A stretch of 64,000 nt of DNA from Nocardia aurantia (GTDB lineage Bacteria > Actinomycetota > Actinomycetes > Mycobacteriales > Mycobacteriaceae): NCBI RefSeq assembly GCF_009604425.1, contig NZ_WEGI01000015.1, forward strand, positions 124,001-188,000, given 5' to 3'. The position numbers were made by a program, and so were the translations under genes. Positions within the stretch are counted from its first letter, which is position 1, and each line of letters opens with the position of its first letter. Of this stretch, positions 9,301-16,363 are shown piece by piece. Under the pieces are notes generated by a model. The model was given only the letters and a program-made list of their open reading frames with translations. It had not been told where the DNA came from and ran no database searches.

Positions 9301-9474
9301 AATCGACTCGAACGGGCGCATGCGCTCGAAGGGGCCGCCCGGTGCCGGACCATCCGCGGCGACGCGAGCACCGCCACCGCGCAACTGGAAGAGGCGCTGA
9401 CCATCTACCGCGGCCTCGGCTCACCCGAAGCCGACCGCACCGCAAGGTATCTCGCCAGGAGAAGCGACGCATGA
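6391..9474 (+). CDS. STAND (NB-ARC-like) NTPase with TPR sensor
   Basis: This 1027-residue protein is an NLR-like signalling ATPase. Residues 20-37 carry a short motif (NVHGSVSGGVHV) shared with the upstream small protein. The NTPase follows: Walker A GMPGVGKT (87-94), Walker B LLVLDD (168-173), an ITSRRR sensor segment, a GYLPLAI motif and a winged-helix region. A linker of five 9-residue repeats (RVTGGGSAD type) starts near residue 415. The C-terminal half is at least 12 TPR-like units of exactly 40 residues, each opening with a version of RLGEA. STAND proteins oligomerise when the repeat domain senses a ligand. GTG 6391 lies 3 bp after the previous stop, and the 3' end overlaps the sigma-factor gene (ATGA). 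Confidence 0.92.
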   Translation: MDAFRTAGDVAPAISTATDHAIQVNVHGSVSGGVHVAAREAARSARRRIVTNLPAPPRTFIGRQDELRRIVDGPKQHAAVAIYAIDGMPGVGKTAFAVRVAHELADRYPDGRYLLDLHGHTPGRRPVDPADAIAEMLLALGEDPAGMPATAVGRLDLWRARTSEARTLLVLDDAADRSQVEPLLPSGSGCLTLITSRRRLLLPDMRPLSLAVLDPPAAEELFRTVGGRDPDAAGEREIVARTAALCGYLPLAIGLVAGQVAQHPHWTTGDLGDLAAELAAETDRLSVVDGSEGPTVRAAFDLSYRKLPANRRKFFRQLGSHPGPDLGADAVAALTGVPRTAARRELATLHRDHLLEETTRGRYRLHDLLRGYARTLGAPNAHANNAVAVNRLLDHYQQTATDADRWLSGPTRPAGRVTGGNAHRVTGGGSADRVTGGGSAQCVTAGDNAQGVTAGSGAGHEFADAAAALRWLRGERANLLACLDYCAEHDLARLVALTGRMAGLLILDGPWQQARSIHRRAVDAAVLLGDPVGAAVARANLGRVHNLLGEYRPAREAQRQALETFRLHGDRSAEAAVHGDLGLAAENIGEYAEAAAAQRRALVVHRELGNRMGEAHTVRRLGAVYQAAGDFRQAAGLLAAAADRYRELGDRLGEAHALGALGTLRQSTGNHTDAVALHGQALNILRAQGNRLGEANTLRDLGLLRHIEGDRDGAAELRQQALDIYRWLGHRLGEADALTAFGVAHWRTGDFVEAVHHQLHAAAIFRESGDRLGEAGTLVDLGLVYERIGHPEQAGELYRRALLVFEDIGNRLGYADTLGNLAALRRAEGRHGSAAGLYRQALLIFRDIGSRLGEAKALAGLGRARESAADFGGEARELYRQALDVFREIGSRRGEAETLVALTRVHRNAGDYDDAVDLLERARDLYRHSGNRLGEVETHNGLGWLLLETGRVPEALRLFTEVLGEADRIHNRLERAHALEGAARCRTIRGDASTATAQLEEALTIYRGLGSPEADRTARYLARRSDA
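7633..7767 (+). repeat. Five in-frame 27-bp repeats in the STAND linker
   Basis: Five tandem 27-bp units encode GRVTGGNAH, RVTGGGSAD, RVTGGGSAQ, CVTAGDNAQ and GVTAGSGAG. The first three are nearly identical at DNA level and the last two have diverged. They form a flexible Gly/Thr/Ala linker between the winged-helix region and the TPR array. As a coding minisatellite the copy number may vary among strains. Confidence 0.85.
7981..9420 (+). repeat. Twelve perfectly phased 120-bp TPR units
   Basis: From 7981 the coding sequence repeats with an exact 120-bp period through twelve units (7981, 8101, 8221 and so on to 9301). Each starts with a variant of cgg-ctc-ggc-gag (RLGE) and continues as a TPR-like helical pair ending with an FRELGD-type motif. 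No unit has gained or lost a codon. This is a protein repeat array, not a CRISPR. Confidence 0.88.
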
Positions 9475-11066
9475 CCGATATTTCCTCGCCGCCACGATCG
9501 GACCCCGCACTCGTGCGGCGGCTGCGCGACGGCGACCTCGACGCACTGCGCGACATCCACACCGAGTACGCCCCGGCACTGCGCGCCTACTGTGTGAGCC
9601 GGCTCGGCGATCGGGAAGAAGCCGACGAGGTCGTGCACGACACGATGCTGACGGCCTGGTCCCGCGCGGGCCTGCTGCCCGACCCGAACACGTTGCGCGC
9701 GTGGCTGTTCGCAGTCGTACGCAACGAATGCCGACGCCGGCTCGATGCGCACCCCGCCGGCGATCCCGGTGAATCCGTTCCGCGCCGTCCGGCGTCCGGC
9801 GACCACGGGCACGAAGACCGAACCCGCGCGTTCGTGCGGAGTGCTCTCGGCCACCTGCCGCCGGACGAGCGGGACGCCCTGGAACTCGCTCACGGGCAGC
9901 ACCTTTCGACCGCCGAGATCGCCGACGTGTTCCGTGTCTCCGAACGTCGGGCCCGGCGATTGCTGGATCGTGCCCGACAGAATCTGACGTACTACGTGTC
10001 CGCCACGGCCATCGCCGCCGACGGTACCGGCGAATGCGCCGAACTGGCGAGCCTGGTCGACACCGAGGACGAATTCACCGCCCTGACAAGCCGTATCGGC
10101 CGGCACCTCCGCCAGTGCTCGGTCTGCTCGGTCGGCGAAGCCCGCCGGGTACGCCCGGCGGAACTGATAGCCGTTGTGCCCCTGCTCGTTCCGGCCGGGC
10201 CGGTCCCCTCGCTCGACGCGGTCCGGCTGGTCGCCGAGACCCGCCCGGCCGGTCGCACCTCCCCGGAAGCCGAGCGGGCCGGTCCGTACGACCGATCCGG
10301 ATTTCCCCGCTCACCCGAGCGCCGGAGGCGACAGCGGATCGCCTTCGTCGTCATCGCCGTCGCCGCGCTGCTCGCGTCCGCCGCCGTCGCGGCATCGGCA
10401 CTCGCCGTACAGGGACGTACCCCGCCACCGTCCGCGACGATCGAACTCCGCACTCCCGGGCGATCGACTCCGGTCGCGGTACCCGTCCCGGGCCCGGTCC
10501 TCCCGTCGCCGATATCCTCGCCCCCGTCGCCGTCGAATTCGACTCCCGCACCCCAGAATTCGCAACCCGCACCGCCGACTGCGCAACCCGTGAACGATCC
10601 GCCGCTCGCACCGAATCCCGCTCCGCCTCCACCGGATCCGAGATCGGCCGGGCAAGGACCGAACGCCGGGCCGCATCCGCCGCCCGATCCGAAACCGCCG
10701 GTGCCGGGCCAAAATCCACTACCTGATCCCAAACTCCCGGGACAGGATCCGAATCCGCAGGTGATCCACAACCCGCCGGCACCGGACCCGGGGCCGCAGC
10801 TGAACAGCAGTCGGTCGGACTCGCGAAATTTCGAGCCGGACCACAACCCGCCGGCGCAGGAGCAGGATTCACAGCAGAAAAAGTCGGCTCCCGATCCGGT
10901 TCCGCAGCCCGACCCGAAACACCCCCAGCCGAACGTGCAATCCCCACAGCCGCAACCGGGGCCGAGCCCGCAGCAGACGACGCCGCAACCGGCCACCCCG
11001 CAATCCTGCTCCTGGGACCAGTACTGGGATCCGGTATCGCACAGCTGCAAGTTGGCCCCCGGCTAG
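9471..11066 (+). CDS. ECF sigma factor fused to zinc anti-sigma domain, TM helix and Pro-rich tail
   Basis: This 531-residue protein joins a transcription factor to its own restraint. Sigma region 2 spans about residues 15-95 (LGDREEADEVVHDTMLTAWS), and region 4 spans about 120-170 (LSTAEIADVFRVSERRARRL). A ZAS-type zinc motif follows, His212-X3-Cys216-X2-Cys219. One membrane helix lies near 288-315. The remaining ~215 residues are Pro/Ser/Gln-rich and presumably outside the cell, ending SCSWDQYWDPVSHSCKLAPG. The natural reading is a membrane-tethered sigma factor released by an envelope cue or proteolysis. Its ATG overlaps the STAND stop. ECF proteins with fused anti-sigma domains are known; this tail and operon context are less usual. 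Confidence 0.9.
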   Translation: MTDISSPPRSDPALVRRLRDGDLDALRDIHTEYAPALRAYCVSRLGDREEADEVVHDTMLTAWSRAGLLPDPNTLRAWLFAVVRNECRRRLDAHPAGDPGESVPRRPASGDHGHEDRTRAFVRSALGHLPPDERDALELAHGQHLSTAEIADVFRVSERRARRLLDRARQNLTYYVSATAIAADGTGECAELASLVDTEDEFTALTSRIGRHLRQCSVCSVGEARRVRPAELIAVVPLLVPAGPVPSLDAVRLVAETRPAGRTSPEAERAGPYDRSGFPRSPERRRRQRIAFVVIAVAALLASAAVAASALAVQGRTPPPSATIELRTPGRSTPVAVPVPGPVLPSPISSPPSPSNSTPAPQNSQPAPPTAQPVNDPPLAPNPAPPPPDPRSAGQGPNAGPHPPPDPKPPVPGQNPLPDPKLPGQDPNPQVIHNPPAPDPGPQLNSSRSDSRNFEPDHNPPAQEQDSQQKKSAPDPVPQPDPKHPQPNVQSPQPQPGPSPQQTTPQPATPQSCSWDQYWDPVSHSCKLAPG

Positions 11067-11114
11067 GCCACCGCCGCCGCCCTGGCAACCCGCACCGAAC
11101 TCGCAGCCGGCCAC

Positions 11115-11144
11115 CCGGCACCGGCACCGGCACCGGCACCGGCA
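11115..11144. repeat. CCGGCA hexamer x5
   Basis: Five perfect tandem CCGGCA copies lie in the 172-bp convergent gap after the sigma-factor gene. A simple microsatellite, probably from slippage. No function is suggested. Confidence 0.85.
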
Positions 11145-11238
11145 CCGATATCGCGAAGCTGCGAACCGGTACCGGGCCGCCCGCTGCCGGATCGACACCC
11201 GCACCGGTCCATGCGATGCCCCGCCGGTACGCGGCAGC

Positions 11239-11880
11239 TCACCCGTTGAGATACGCCAGGACCGCCAGTACCCGGCGGTGCCCGCTGTCGCTGGGCGGGA
11301 GGCCGAGTTTCGAGAAGATGTTGCCGATGTGCTTGCTGACCGCGCGCTCGGTGACGAAAAGGGTTGTGGCGATGGTGGAGTTGTCGCGCCCTTCGGCCAT
11401 CAGTCCCAGGACTTGGCGTTCTCGTGGCGTGAGCGAATCGAGGGGAGAGTCGCGGCGGCGAACGAGCAACTCGCTCACCACTTCCGGGTCGAGGGCGGTG
11501 CCCCCGGCGGCGACCCGCTCCAGGGCCTCGAGGAATTCGTCCACGCGCCCGACTCGATCCTTGAGCAGATAACCGATCCCACCCGTGCCGTCACCGAGAA
11601 GTTCTGCGGCATAGGACTGTTCGACATACTGGGACAACACCAGGATCGGCAGTCCCGGCAACTGCCGGCGAGCGTCCAGGGCGGCGCGCAGGCCCTCGTC
11701 CCGGAAGCCGGGTGGCATCCGCACGTCGAGGACCGCCACATCGGGGCGATGTGCCAGGAGCGCGGGCAGGATGTCCGGGCCGGTGCCGACGACGGCCACC
11801 ACCTCGTGGCCGACCGAGGTCAGCAGGAGGACCAGGCCCTCCCGGAGCAGGGCGTTGTCCTCGGCGATCACCACACGCAC
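11239..11880 (-). CDS. LuxR/NarL-family response regulator
   Basis: This 213-residue regulator pairs with the kinase gene upstream on the same strand. The receiver shows Glu7-Asp8, phosphoacceptor Asp52 in VLDVRMPPG and the Lys of YLLKDRVG. The C-terminus is a LuxR helix-turn-helix (SLTPRERQVLGLMAEG, then FVTERAVSKHIGNIFSKLGL). GTG 11880 makes a natural N-terminus (VRVVIAEDN) and lies inside the kinase 3' end, a 13-bp overlap that implies translational coupling. A longer reading upstream in this frame is only the kinase's shadow. Targets are unknown; the divergent small membrane protein at 13212 is a candidate. Confidence 0.92.
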   Translation of the reverse strand: MRVVIAEDNALLREGLVLLLTSVGHEVVAVVGTGPDILPALLAHRPDVAVLDVRMPPGFRDEGLRAALDARRQLPGLPILVLSQYVEQSYAAELLGDGTGGIGYLLKDRVGRVDEFLEALERVAAGGTALDPEVVSELLVRRRDSPLDSLTPRERQVLGLMAEGRDNSTIATTLFVTERAVSKHIGNIFSKLGLPPSDSGHRRVLAVLAYLNG

Positions 11881-13031
11881 GGTAACTCCGCTTCGATACA
11901 GGTCGGGCCCCCGGCGGGACTGGTCAGGGCGAAGGTGCCGTCCAGGGCGGCGATGCGCCGGCCGATGCCCAGCAGGCCGGAGCCGGTCTCCCCGGCGCGG
12001 GGGAGGTGGGCGCCGCCGCGGCCGTTGTCGCACACCGTGATCCGGACGCCGGTGGGCGTGCGGGCCAGCCGGACGCCGGCACGGTCGGCTCCGCTGTGTT
12101 TCGCCGCGTTCGTGAGCGCTTCGGCCACAACGTAATACGCCGCCGCCTCGACCGCCGCCGGGGCTCGGGGCGGATCGTCGAACGCGTCGGCGTCGACGGT
12201 GACCGGCAGGCCGCTGCCCGCCGCCAGAGCCCGGACCGCGCCGGACAGACCACGGTCGGTGAGGATCGGTGGATGGATGCCGCGCACGACGTGCCGCAGC
12301 TCGGTGAGGGCCTGCTCCGCCTGGGACTGCGCCTCGTCGAGCAGGCTCCGTGCGGCCGCCGGATCGGTGTCGAAGGCGCGGCGCGCCAACCCGATTCGCA
12401 TCGACAGCGCCACCAGCCCGGCCTGCGCACCGTCGTGCAGATCCCGTTCGATCCGGCGCAGCTCGGCCGCGTGCGCGGCGACGGCGCCGGCCCGGGTCTC
12501 GGTGAGTTCCTGAACACGCTCGGCCAGAAGCGCTTTCGGCGGTGGCCGCAGCAGCGACTCGGACCAGCGGGCGTCGAGGCCGGCGAGCCGATCGATCAGC
12601 GGAAGGATCAGCGCCGCCCGGCCGAGCAGCCCGCACCACACGCCGTCGACGACGAGGCCGATCGGCCACAGCGCCACGGCGGCCAGGCCGAGGAATCCGT
12701 AGAGGTAGTGCGCCAGCATCCAGCGCAGATCGGCGTAGGTGCACGGGTCGCGGCGAATCGCGCGCAGACTGTTGCGCAGCGGCGGGTCCAGCGGCAGGTA
12801 CACCTCGGGCAGGGGCCGTCCGGTCCGGGCGTGCACCCAGCGCCGTTTGGCGCCGGCGATCCGGCGGATCAGCAGCACCGTCTCCGGAAGGAGCCCGATA
12901 CCGACGACGGTGACGGCTGCGGCGACGGTCAGCAGCAGGACCGTGACGAACAGCCAGCAGCCGAACGCCAGCGCCACGGCCCGGGCCAGATACGCCGAGG
13001 CCCGCGCTGCTTGCCGGACGGTTGCTCGCAT
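11868..13031 (-). CDS. Sensor histidine kinase (HisKA_3)
   Basis: This 387-residue kinase has two hydrophobic blocks, about residues 18-50 and 105-147, that anchor it in the membrane with little extracellular sequence, so it probably senses the membrane itself or its lipids. The H-box is RRIERDLHDGAQAGLVAL (His199). The ATPase domain contains EALTNAAKHSGADRAGVRL and the glycine motif SGLLGIGRRIAALDG. This arrangement resembles the actinobacterial kinases that respond to cell-envelope stress, but the signal cannot be read here. It is followed immediately by its response regulator. Confidence 0.92.
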   Translation of the reverse strand: MRATVRQAARASAYLARAVALAFGCWLFVTVLLLTVAAAVTVVGIGLLPETVLLIRRIAGAKRRWVHARTGRPLPEVYLPLDPPLRNSLRAIRRDPCTYADLRWMLAHYLYGFLGLAAVALWPIGLVVDGVWCGLLGRAALILPLIDRLAGLDARWSESLLRPPPKALLAERVQELTETRAGAVAAHAAELRRIERDLHDGAQAGLVALSMRIGLARRAFDTDPAAARSLLDEAQSQAEQALTELRHVVRGIHPPILTDRGLSGAVRALAAGSGLPVTVDADAFDDPPRAPAAVEAAAYYVVAEALTNAAKHSGADRAGVRLARTPTGVRITVCDNGRGGAHLPRAGETGSGLLGIGRRIAALDGTFALTSPAGGPTCIEAELPCVW

Positions 13032-13211
13032 GCTCTCACCTTAAATCCCGGGCCGATGGTGCGCGGTCGTGCCGAATCCACTCCAATGGTGGAGCCCGCT
13101 ACACCCTCGGTCCGGGGTCGCACCCCCTCGTGCCGACGCGGCGGCGACGGCATCGTCGTAGTCACCACGCGGCATCCGCTCGGGATGACGCCGACAGCGA
13201 GGAATTCCGCC

Positions 13212-13619
13212 ATGCGCGACACTGCCGACATCATCGAAGCCCCTCCGGCCACCCTGGGGACGCGGACCGGCTTCCGCACGATCGGGCTGCGAATCCTGTT
13301 CGCCGCCGGGGTCGCCGCCTGTGTCGGATCCGGATTCGTGCTCCCCGACCAGTATCAGCACGCGGCCACCTACGCCGGGACCGCCGTGTCCCTGCTGACC
13401 GGTCCGCTGGTGATGCGCGAGGAGCCGCTGCGTTCCTGGCTCGCGGCCCGTCCGACCTTGTGGTTCCTGTTCGTGTTCAACCTGGCCGTCGCCGTGTGCG
13501 CCGGGGTCTTCCTGGACGGTCCGGAGGGTATCGCCGCCGCGGCCGGTATGGGCGTCGTCTCGCTCGGCGCGGGCATCGGCCTGCTGCGAACCCGCCCGGC
13601 CGCCGCTCCCGCGCGATGA
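13212..13619 (+). CDS. Small four-helix membrane protein
   Basis: This 135-residue protein has four predicted membrane helices (ILFAAGVAACVGSGFVLP, YAGTAVSLLTGPLVM, TLWFLFVFNLAVAVCAGVFL and IAAAAGMGVVSLGAGIGLL). No family was recognised. ATG 13212 is preceded by GAGGAA at about 9 bases; an in-frame ATG at 13185 would add nine residues without a better ribosome site. It is divergent from the kinase-regulator pair, a typical position for a target of such a system. It converges on the nickel/cobalt permease gene with one base between. Confidence 0.7.
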   Translation: MRDTADIIEAPPATLGTRTGFRTIGLRILFAAGVAACVGSGFVLPDQYQHAATYAGTAVSLLTGPLVMREEPLRSWLAARPTLWFLFVFNLAVAVCAGVFLDGPEGIAAAAGMGVVSLGAGIGLLRTRPAAAPAR

Positions 13620-13620
13620 T

Positions 13621-14742
13621 TCAGCCGACGGTCCGGGGGCTGCGCTGCCAGCGATGTTCGACCCGGGCCAGCCGCCAGTAGGTGAGGGCGATCGCCCACA
13701 CCGCGACGAACAGGCCGACGATGACGAATCCGACGTTGTCCAAACTCAATCCGGAGATCCAGTCGGTGACCGGATCGGTGAGGTCGAGCTGGTTGTGCAG
13801 GATGCCGACCAGTTCGATGGTGCCGATGAGGAAGGCCACGGCGATCGAGAGACCGGTGATCGTCAGGTTGTAGTAGACCTTCCGGACCGGATTGGCGAAG
13901 GCCCAGTGGTAGGCGAAGTTCATGAAGGTGCCGTCGATGGTGTCGAACAGGCTCATCCCGGCCGCGAACAGCAACGGCAGGCACACGACCGCGTACCAGG
14001 GCAGCCCGGCGGCGGCGCCGGACCCGGCCATCACCATCAGCGTGACCTCGGTGGCGGTGTCGAAGCCGATCCCGAACAGCAGCCCCACCGGATACATCTG
14101 CCCGGGGCGGGTGATGGATCGGGTCAGCCGCCCGAGGATCCGGTTCAGCAACCCCCGGCTGTCGAGGTGCCGTTCCAGCTCCCGCTCGTCGAATTCACCC
14201 GCGCGCATCGCCCGGAAGATCCGCCAGATCCCGGCGAGCGCGACCAGATTCAGGGCGGCGATCAGATAGAGGAAGCCCCCGGAGGCGAGGGTGGAGACGA
14301 GGCCGAGGTCCTGCCGGGTGCTGGAATCGTCGCTGGTGAGCGTCCCGGCCAGCCGCACCCCGGCGGCGATGCCGGCCGCCAGCAGCACGACCACGGTGGA
14401 ATGGCCGAGCGCGAACCAGAACCCGACCGAGACCGGTCGTTTCCCGTCGGCCATCAGCTTGCGGGTGGTGTTGTCGATGGCGGCGATATGGTCGGCGTCG
14501 AAGGCGTGCCGCATCCCGAGCGTGTAGGCCGTCACCCCCAGACCCAGGCCGAACACCTGGGTGCCGACGGTGTAGTGACGCGGGGCGACCAGGGCGATCA
14601 GGATGCCGAACGCGATCAGGTGCAGGACGGCGATCACCGCGAACAGGCCGCCGGTGCGGATCCAGTCCCCGCGTTGCCACCGCGGTATCCCGGGTGGCGA
14701 TTGCGAAGCCGTTGGCGGACAGGGGTTTTCGGGCAGTGACAC
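13621..14742 (-). CDS. NiCoT-family nickel/cobalt permease
   Basis: This 373-residue inner-membrane permease imports Co2+ or Ni2+. The family signature in helix II is intact (RHAFDADHIAAIDNTTRK, the HX4DH motif), with further conserved segments FWFALGHSTVVVLL and LFGIGFDTATEV. GTG 14742 is chosen because GGAGAGG lies upstream and because it falls just downstream of a cobalamin riboswitch. That riboswitch means expression falls when B12 is plentiful, so cobalt is the likely substrate. About eight helices are expected. The longer reading upstream runs through the riboswitch and is not coding. Confidence 0.95.
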   Translation of the reverse strand: MSLPENPCPPTASQSPPGIPRWQRGDWIRTGGLFAVIAVLHLIAFGILIALVAPRHYTVGTQVFGLGLGVTAYTLGMRHAFDADHIAAIDNTTRKLMADGKRPVSVGFWFALGHSTVVVLLAAGIAAGVRLAGTLTSDDSSTRQDLGLVSTLASGGFLYLIAALNLVALAGIWRIFRAMRAGEFDERELERHLDSRGLLNRILGRLTRSITRPGQMYPVGLLFGIGFDTATEVTLMVMAGSGAAAGLPWYAVVCLPLLFAAGMSLFDTIDGTFMNFAYHWAFANPVRKVYYNLTITGLSIAVAFLIGTIELVGILHNQLDLTDPVTDWISGLSLDNVGFVIVGLFVAVWAIALTYWRLARVEHRWQRSPRTVG

Positions 14743-14779
14743 GGCGGGACAGCCTCTCCAGCACCTCGTGGACGGGGTA

Positions 14780-14960
14780 TTGCGTGCCGTGGCCGGTCTC
14801 CTGGCTGACGGGTCGACACCGATGCCCCTGGCCTTCCGGCACCGGACGGTGCTGTGGCCCGCCCCGAGGGGCGGCGAGGTATCGGCTCTCCGATCACAGT
14901 GGCGAGGGCCGCTCCGGTTTCCCACCGGTCTTCCCGAACACCACGGCGGATCTCACGGTA
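14780..14960 (-). promoter_or_regulatory. Cobalamin (adenosylcobalamin) riboswitch
   Basis: Read on the minus strand, the leader contains the conserved elements in order: GGGAAGACCGGTGGGAAACC, then GGAGCGGCCCTCGCCACTGT (core at 14897-14903), then the B12 box GTCAGCCAGGAGACCGGCC at 14791-14810. This matches the consensus of the class closely. The box ends 48 bases before the GTG of the NiCoT permease, so B12 should shut down its translation or transcription. Outer boundaries are approximate because the closing stem was not folded. Confidence 0.93.
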
Positions 14961-14990
14961 ACCGGCCGGTTTATCGGCCGCAAACCTGGC

Positions 14991-15761
14991 CTACACCATC
15001 CGGTCGGTGAGCCGGTGCGGTGCGTGCCGCAGCACGGTGTCGATGACGCGCCACCGGATCCCGGGCAGCGCCGCCCGCGTGGGTTCGCGTTCGACGGCCG
15101 TGATCATGGCGGATACGCCCCGATCGAGCGAGGCGGTGAGCGCTGCGCTCGCGCCCGCGCCGGCGGACAGATCGGTGGCGATGTAGCCGGGGACCAGGGT
15201 GGTGACGGCGATCGCGGTGCCGCGCAACTCGGTGGCCAGCGCCTCGCCGAGCGCGGAGACGGCCGCCTTGCTCGCGGAATAGGCTGCCGCCTTACCCGGC
15301 AGCCCGCGATCGGCGCTGATGGAGGACACCAGCACGAGATGGCCGTGGGTTTGCCGGCGGAAGATCGACAGCGCCGCCTCGGCCTGTGCCAGGGTGCCCA
15401 GCACATTCGTGCGGGCGGTGTCCAGATTGGCCCGCGACCGGCCGGTGCCGATCGGGGCGCCCTTGCCGATGCCGGCGTTGGCGATCACCCGGTCCAGGCC
15501 GCCGAGGGTCGTGGCGGCGGCCTCGAAGGTCTCGGTGACCGCCTCGTCGTCGGTGACGTCGAGCGGGTGGACGCTGACCGTGATCGCCGGGTTCGCGGTC
15601 AGCAACTCGGCGCGCAGCGCCTCGAGCCGGTCGGCCCGGCGCGCACACAGCGCGAGGTCGCGCCCCGCGCCGGCGTAGCGGCGGGCCAGCTCCGCGCCGA
15701 GGCCGGAACTGGCGCCGGTGATCAGGATCCGTTGCCGGGGCGGGTGCGGCGTGCGTGTCAT
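14991..15761 (-). CDS. SDR-family oxidoreductase
   Basis: This 256-residue short-chain dehydrogenase has the Rossmann motif TGASSGLG at residues 15-22, the NAG motif in VIANAGIG, the catalytic serine in LVSSISADRG and the YSASK catalytic pair. It should oxidise or reduce a carbonyl or alcohol with NAD(P)(H); the substrate is unknown. The C-terminal region resembles the classical acyl-ketone and steroid-type SDRs. It lies upstream of the B12-regulated permease on the same strand but is separated from it by the riboswitch, so it is probably independent. Confidence 0.93.
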   Translation of the reverse strand: MTRTPHPPRQRILITGASSGLGAELARRYAGAGRDLALCARRADRLEALRAELLTANPAITVSVHPLDVTDDEAVTETFEAAATTLGGLDRVIANAGIGKGAPIGTGRSRANLDTARTNVLGTLAQAEAALSIFRRQTHGHLVLVSSISADRGLPGKAAAYSASKAAVSALGEALATELRGTAIAVTTLVPGYIATDLSAGAGASAALTASLDRGVSAMITAVEREPTRAALPGIRWRVIDTVLRHAPHRLTDRMV

Positions 15762-15971
15762 ATCGGCGTCGTCTCCGGTCGGGGGATGGAACTTACTCTC
15801 GGGTAATAACGGACCCTATCGGCGCCGCCGGTTCCGGACAAGCGGGCTTGTGTGCCCGCCGATACACACCGAGTGTCGCTGCGCTGGCAGAACTTCCCGC
15901 CCATCCCGCGCAGTATCGAACACGTACCGGACGCCGGCCGCACGGGTCGGCGAAAAGACTTGGAGGACAAC

Positions 15972-16262
15972 ATGACCAACGTGTTCCGCCGGATCGGCGT
16001 CACCCTGGCCGCCCTCACCGTGATCGGTGGCGCCGGGGTCGGGATCGCCGGTGCCGCAACGCCGGCCGCCGCACTGCCGGCCCACACCGTGGTGCAGCTC
16101 GGTGAGCACACCTGGTTCGATCCGTTCTGCGAATGGCGTGACGGCTTCGACTGGCACTACTACAACTACTGCGACAGCAACTTCTGGCACGGCAGCCATC
16201 ACCACGACTGGGAGTTCTTCGATCGCCACCACCGCGGCTGGGACTACGACTGGCGTCGCTGA
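15972..16262 (+). CDS. Small secreted His/aromatic-rich protein
   Basis: This 96-residue protein begins with a clear signal peptide (MTNVFRRIGVTLAALTVIGG, cleaved near AGAATPAAA). The mature part of about 60 residues is extraordinarily rich in His, Trp, Tyr, Phe and Asp (DWHYYNYCDSNFWHGSHHHD is typical) and has two cysteines. No family was recognised. The composition suggests metal binding or adhesion, but this is only inferred. GGAGG at 15962 supports ATG 15972, and a strong hairpin follows the stop, so it is probably transcribed alone. Confidence 0.8.
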   Translation: MTNVFRRIGVTLAALTVIGGAGVGIAGAATPAAALPAHTVVQLGEHTWFDPFCEWRDGFDWHYYNYCDSNFWHGSHHHDWEFFDRHHRGWDYDWRR

Positions 16263-16282
16263 GCCATCCCGCCCGCTCGGCG

Positions 16283-16305
16283 CCCCGGCAGCATCGCTGC
16301 CGGGG
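16283..16305 (+). terminator. Hairpin terminator after the secreted His-rich gene
   Basis: CCCCGGCAGC-ATC-GCTGCCGGGG is a perfect 10-bp stem with a 3-base loop, 21 bases after the stop codon. It lacks a U-tract, as is common in high-GC actinomycetes. Confidence 0.75.
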
Positions 16306-16363
16306 TGCGGCCGTTTCCGGGGACGCCTGTCCGGCCGGCCGGTCCGCTGGGTAGGGTTCAACA

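Noticed and set aside
11115-11144. Regulatory iterons
   Set aside because: The hexamer array lies between convergent genes and looks like simple slippage.
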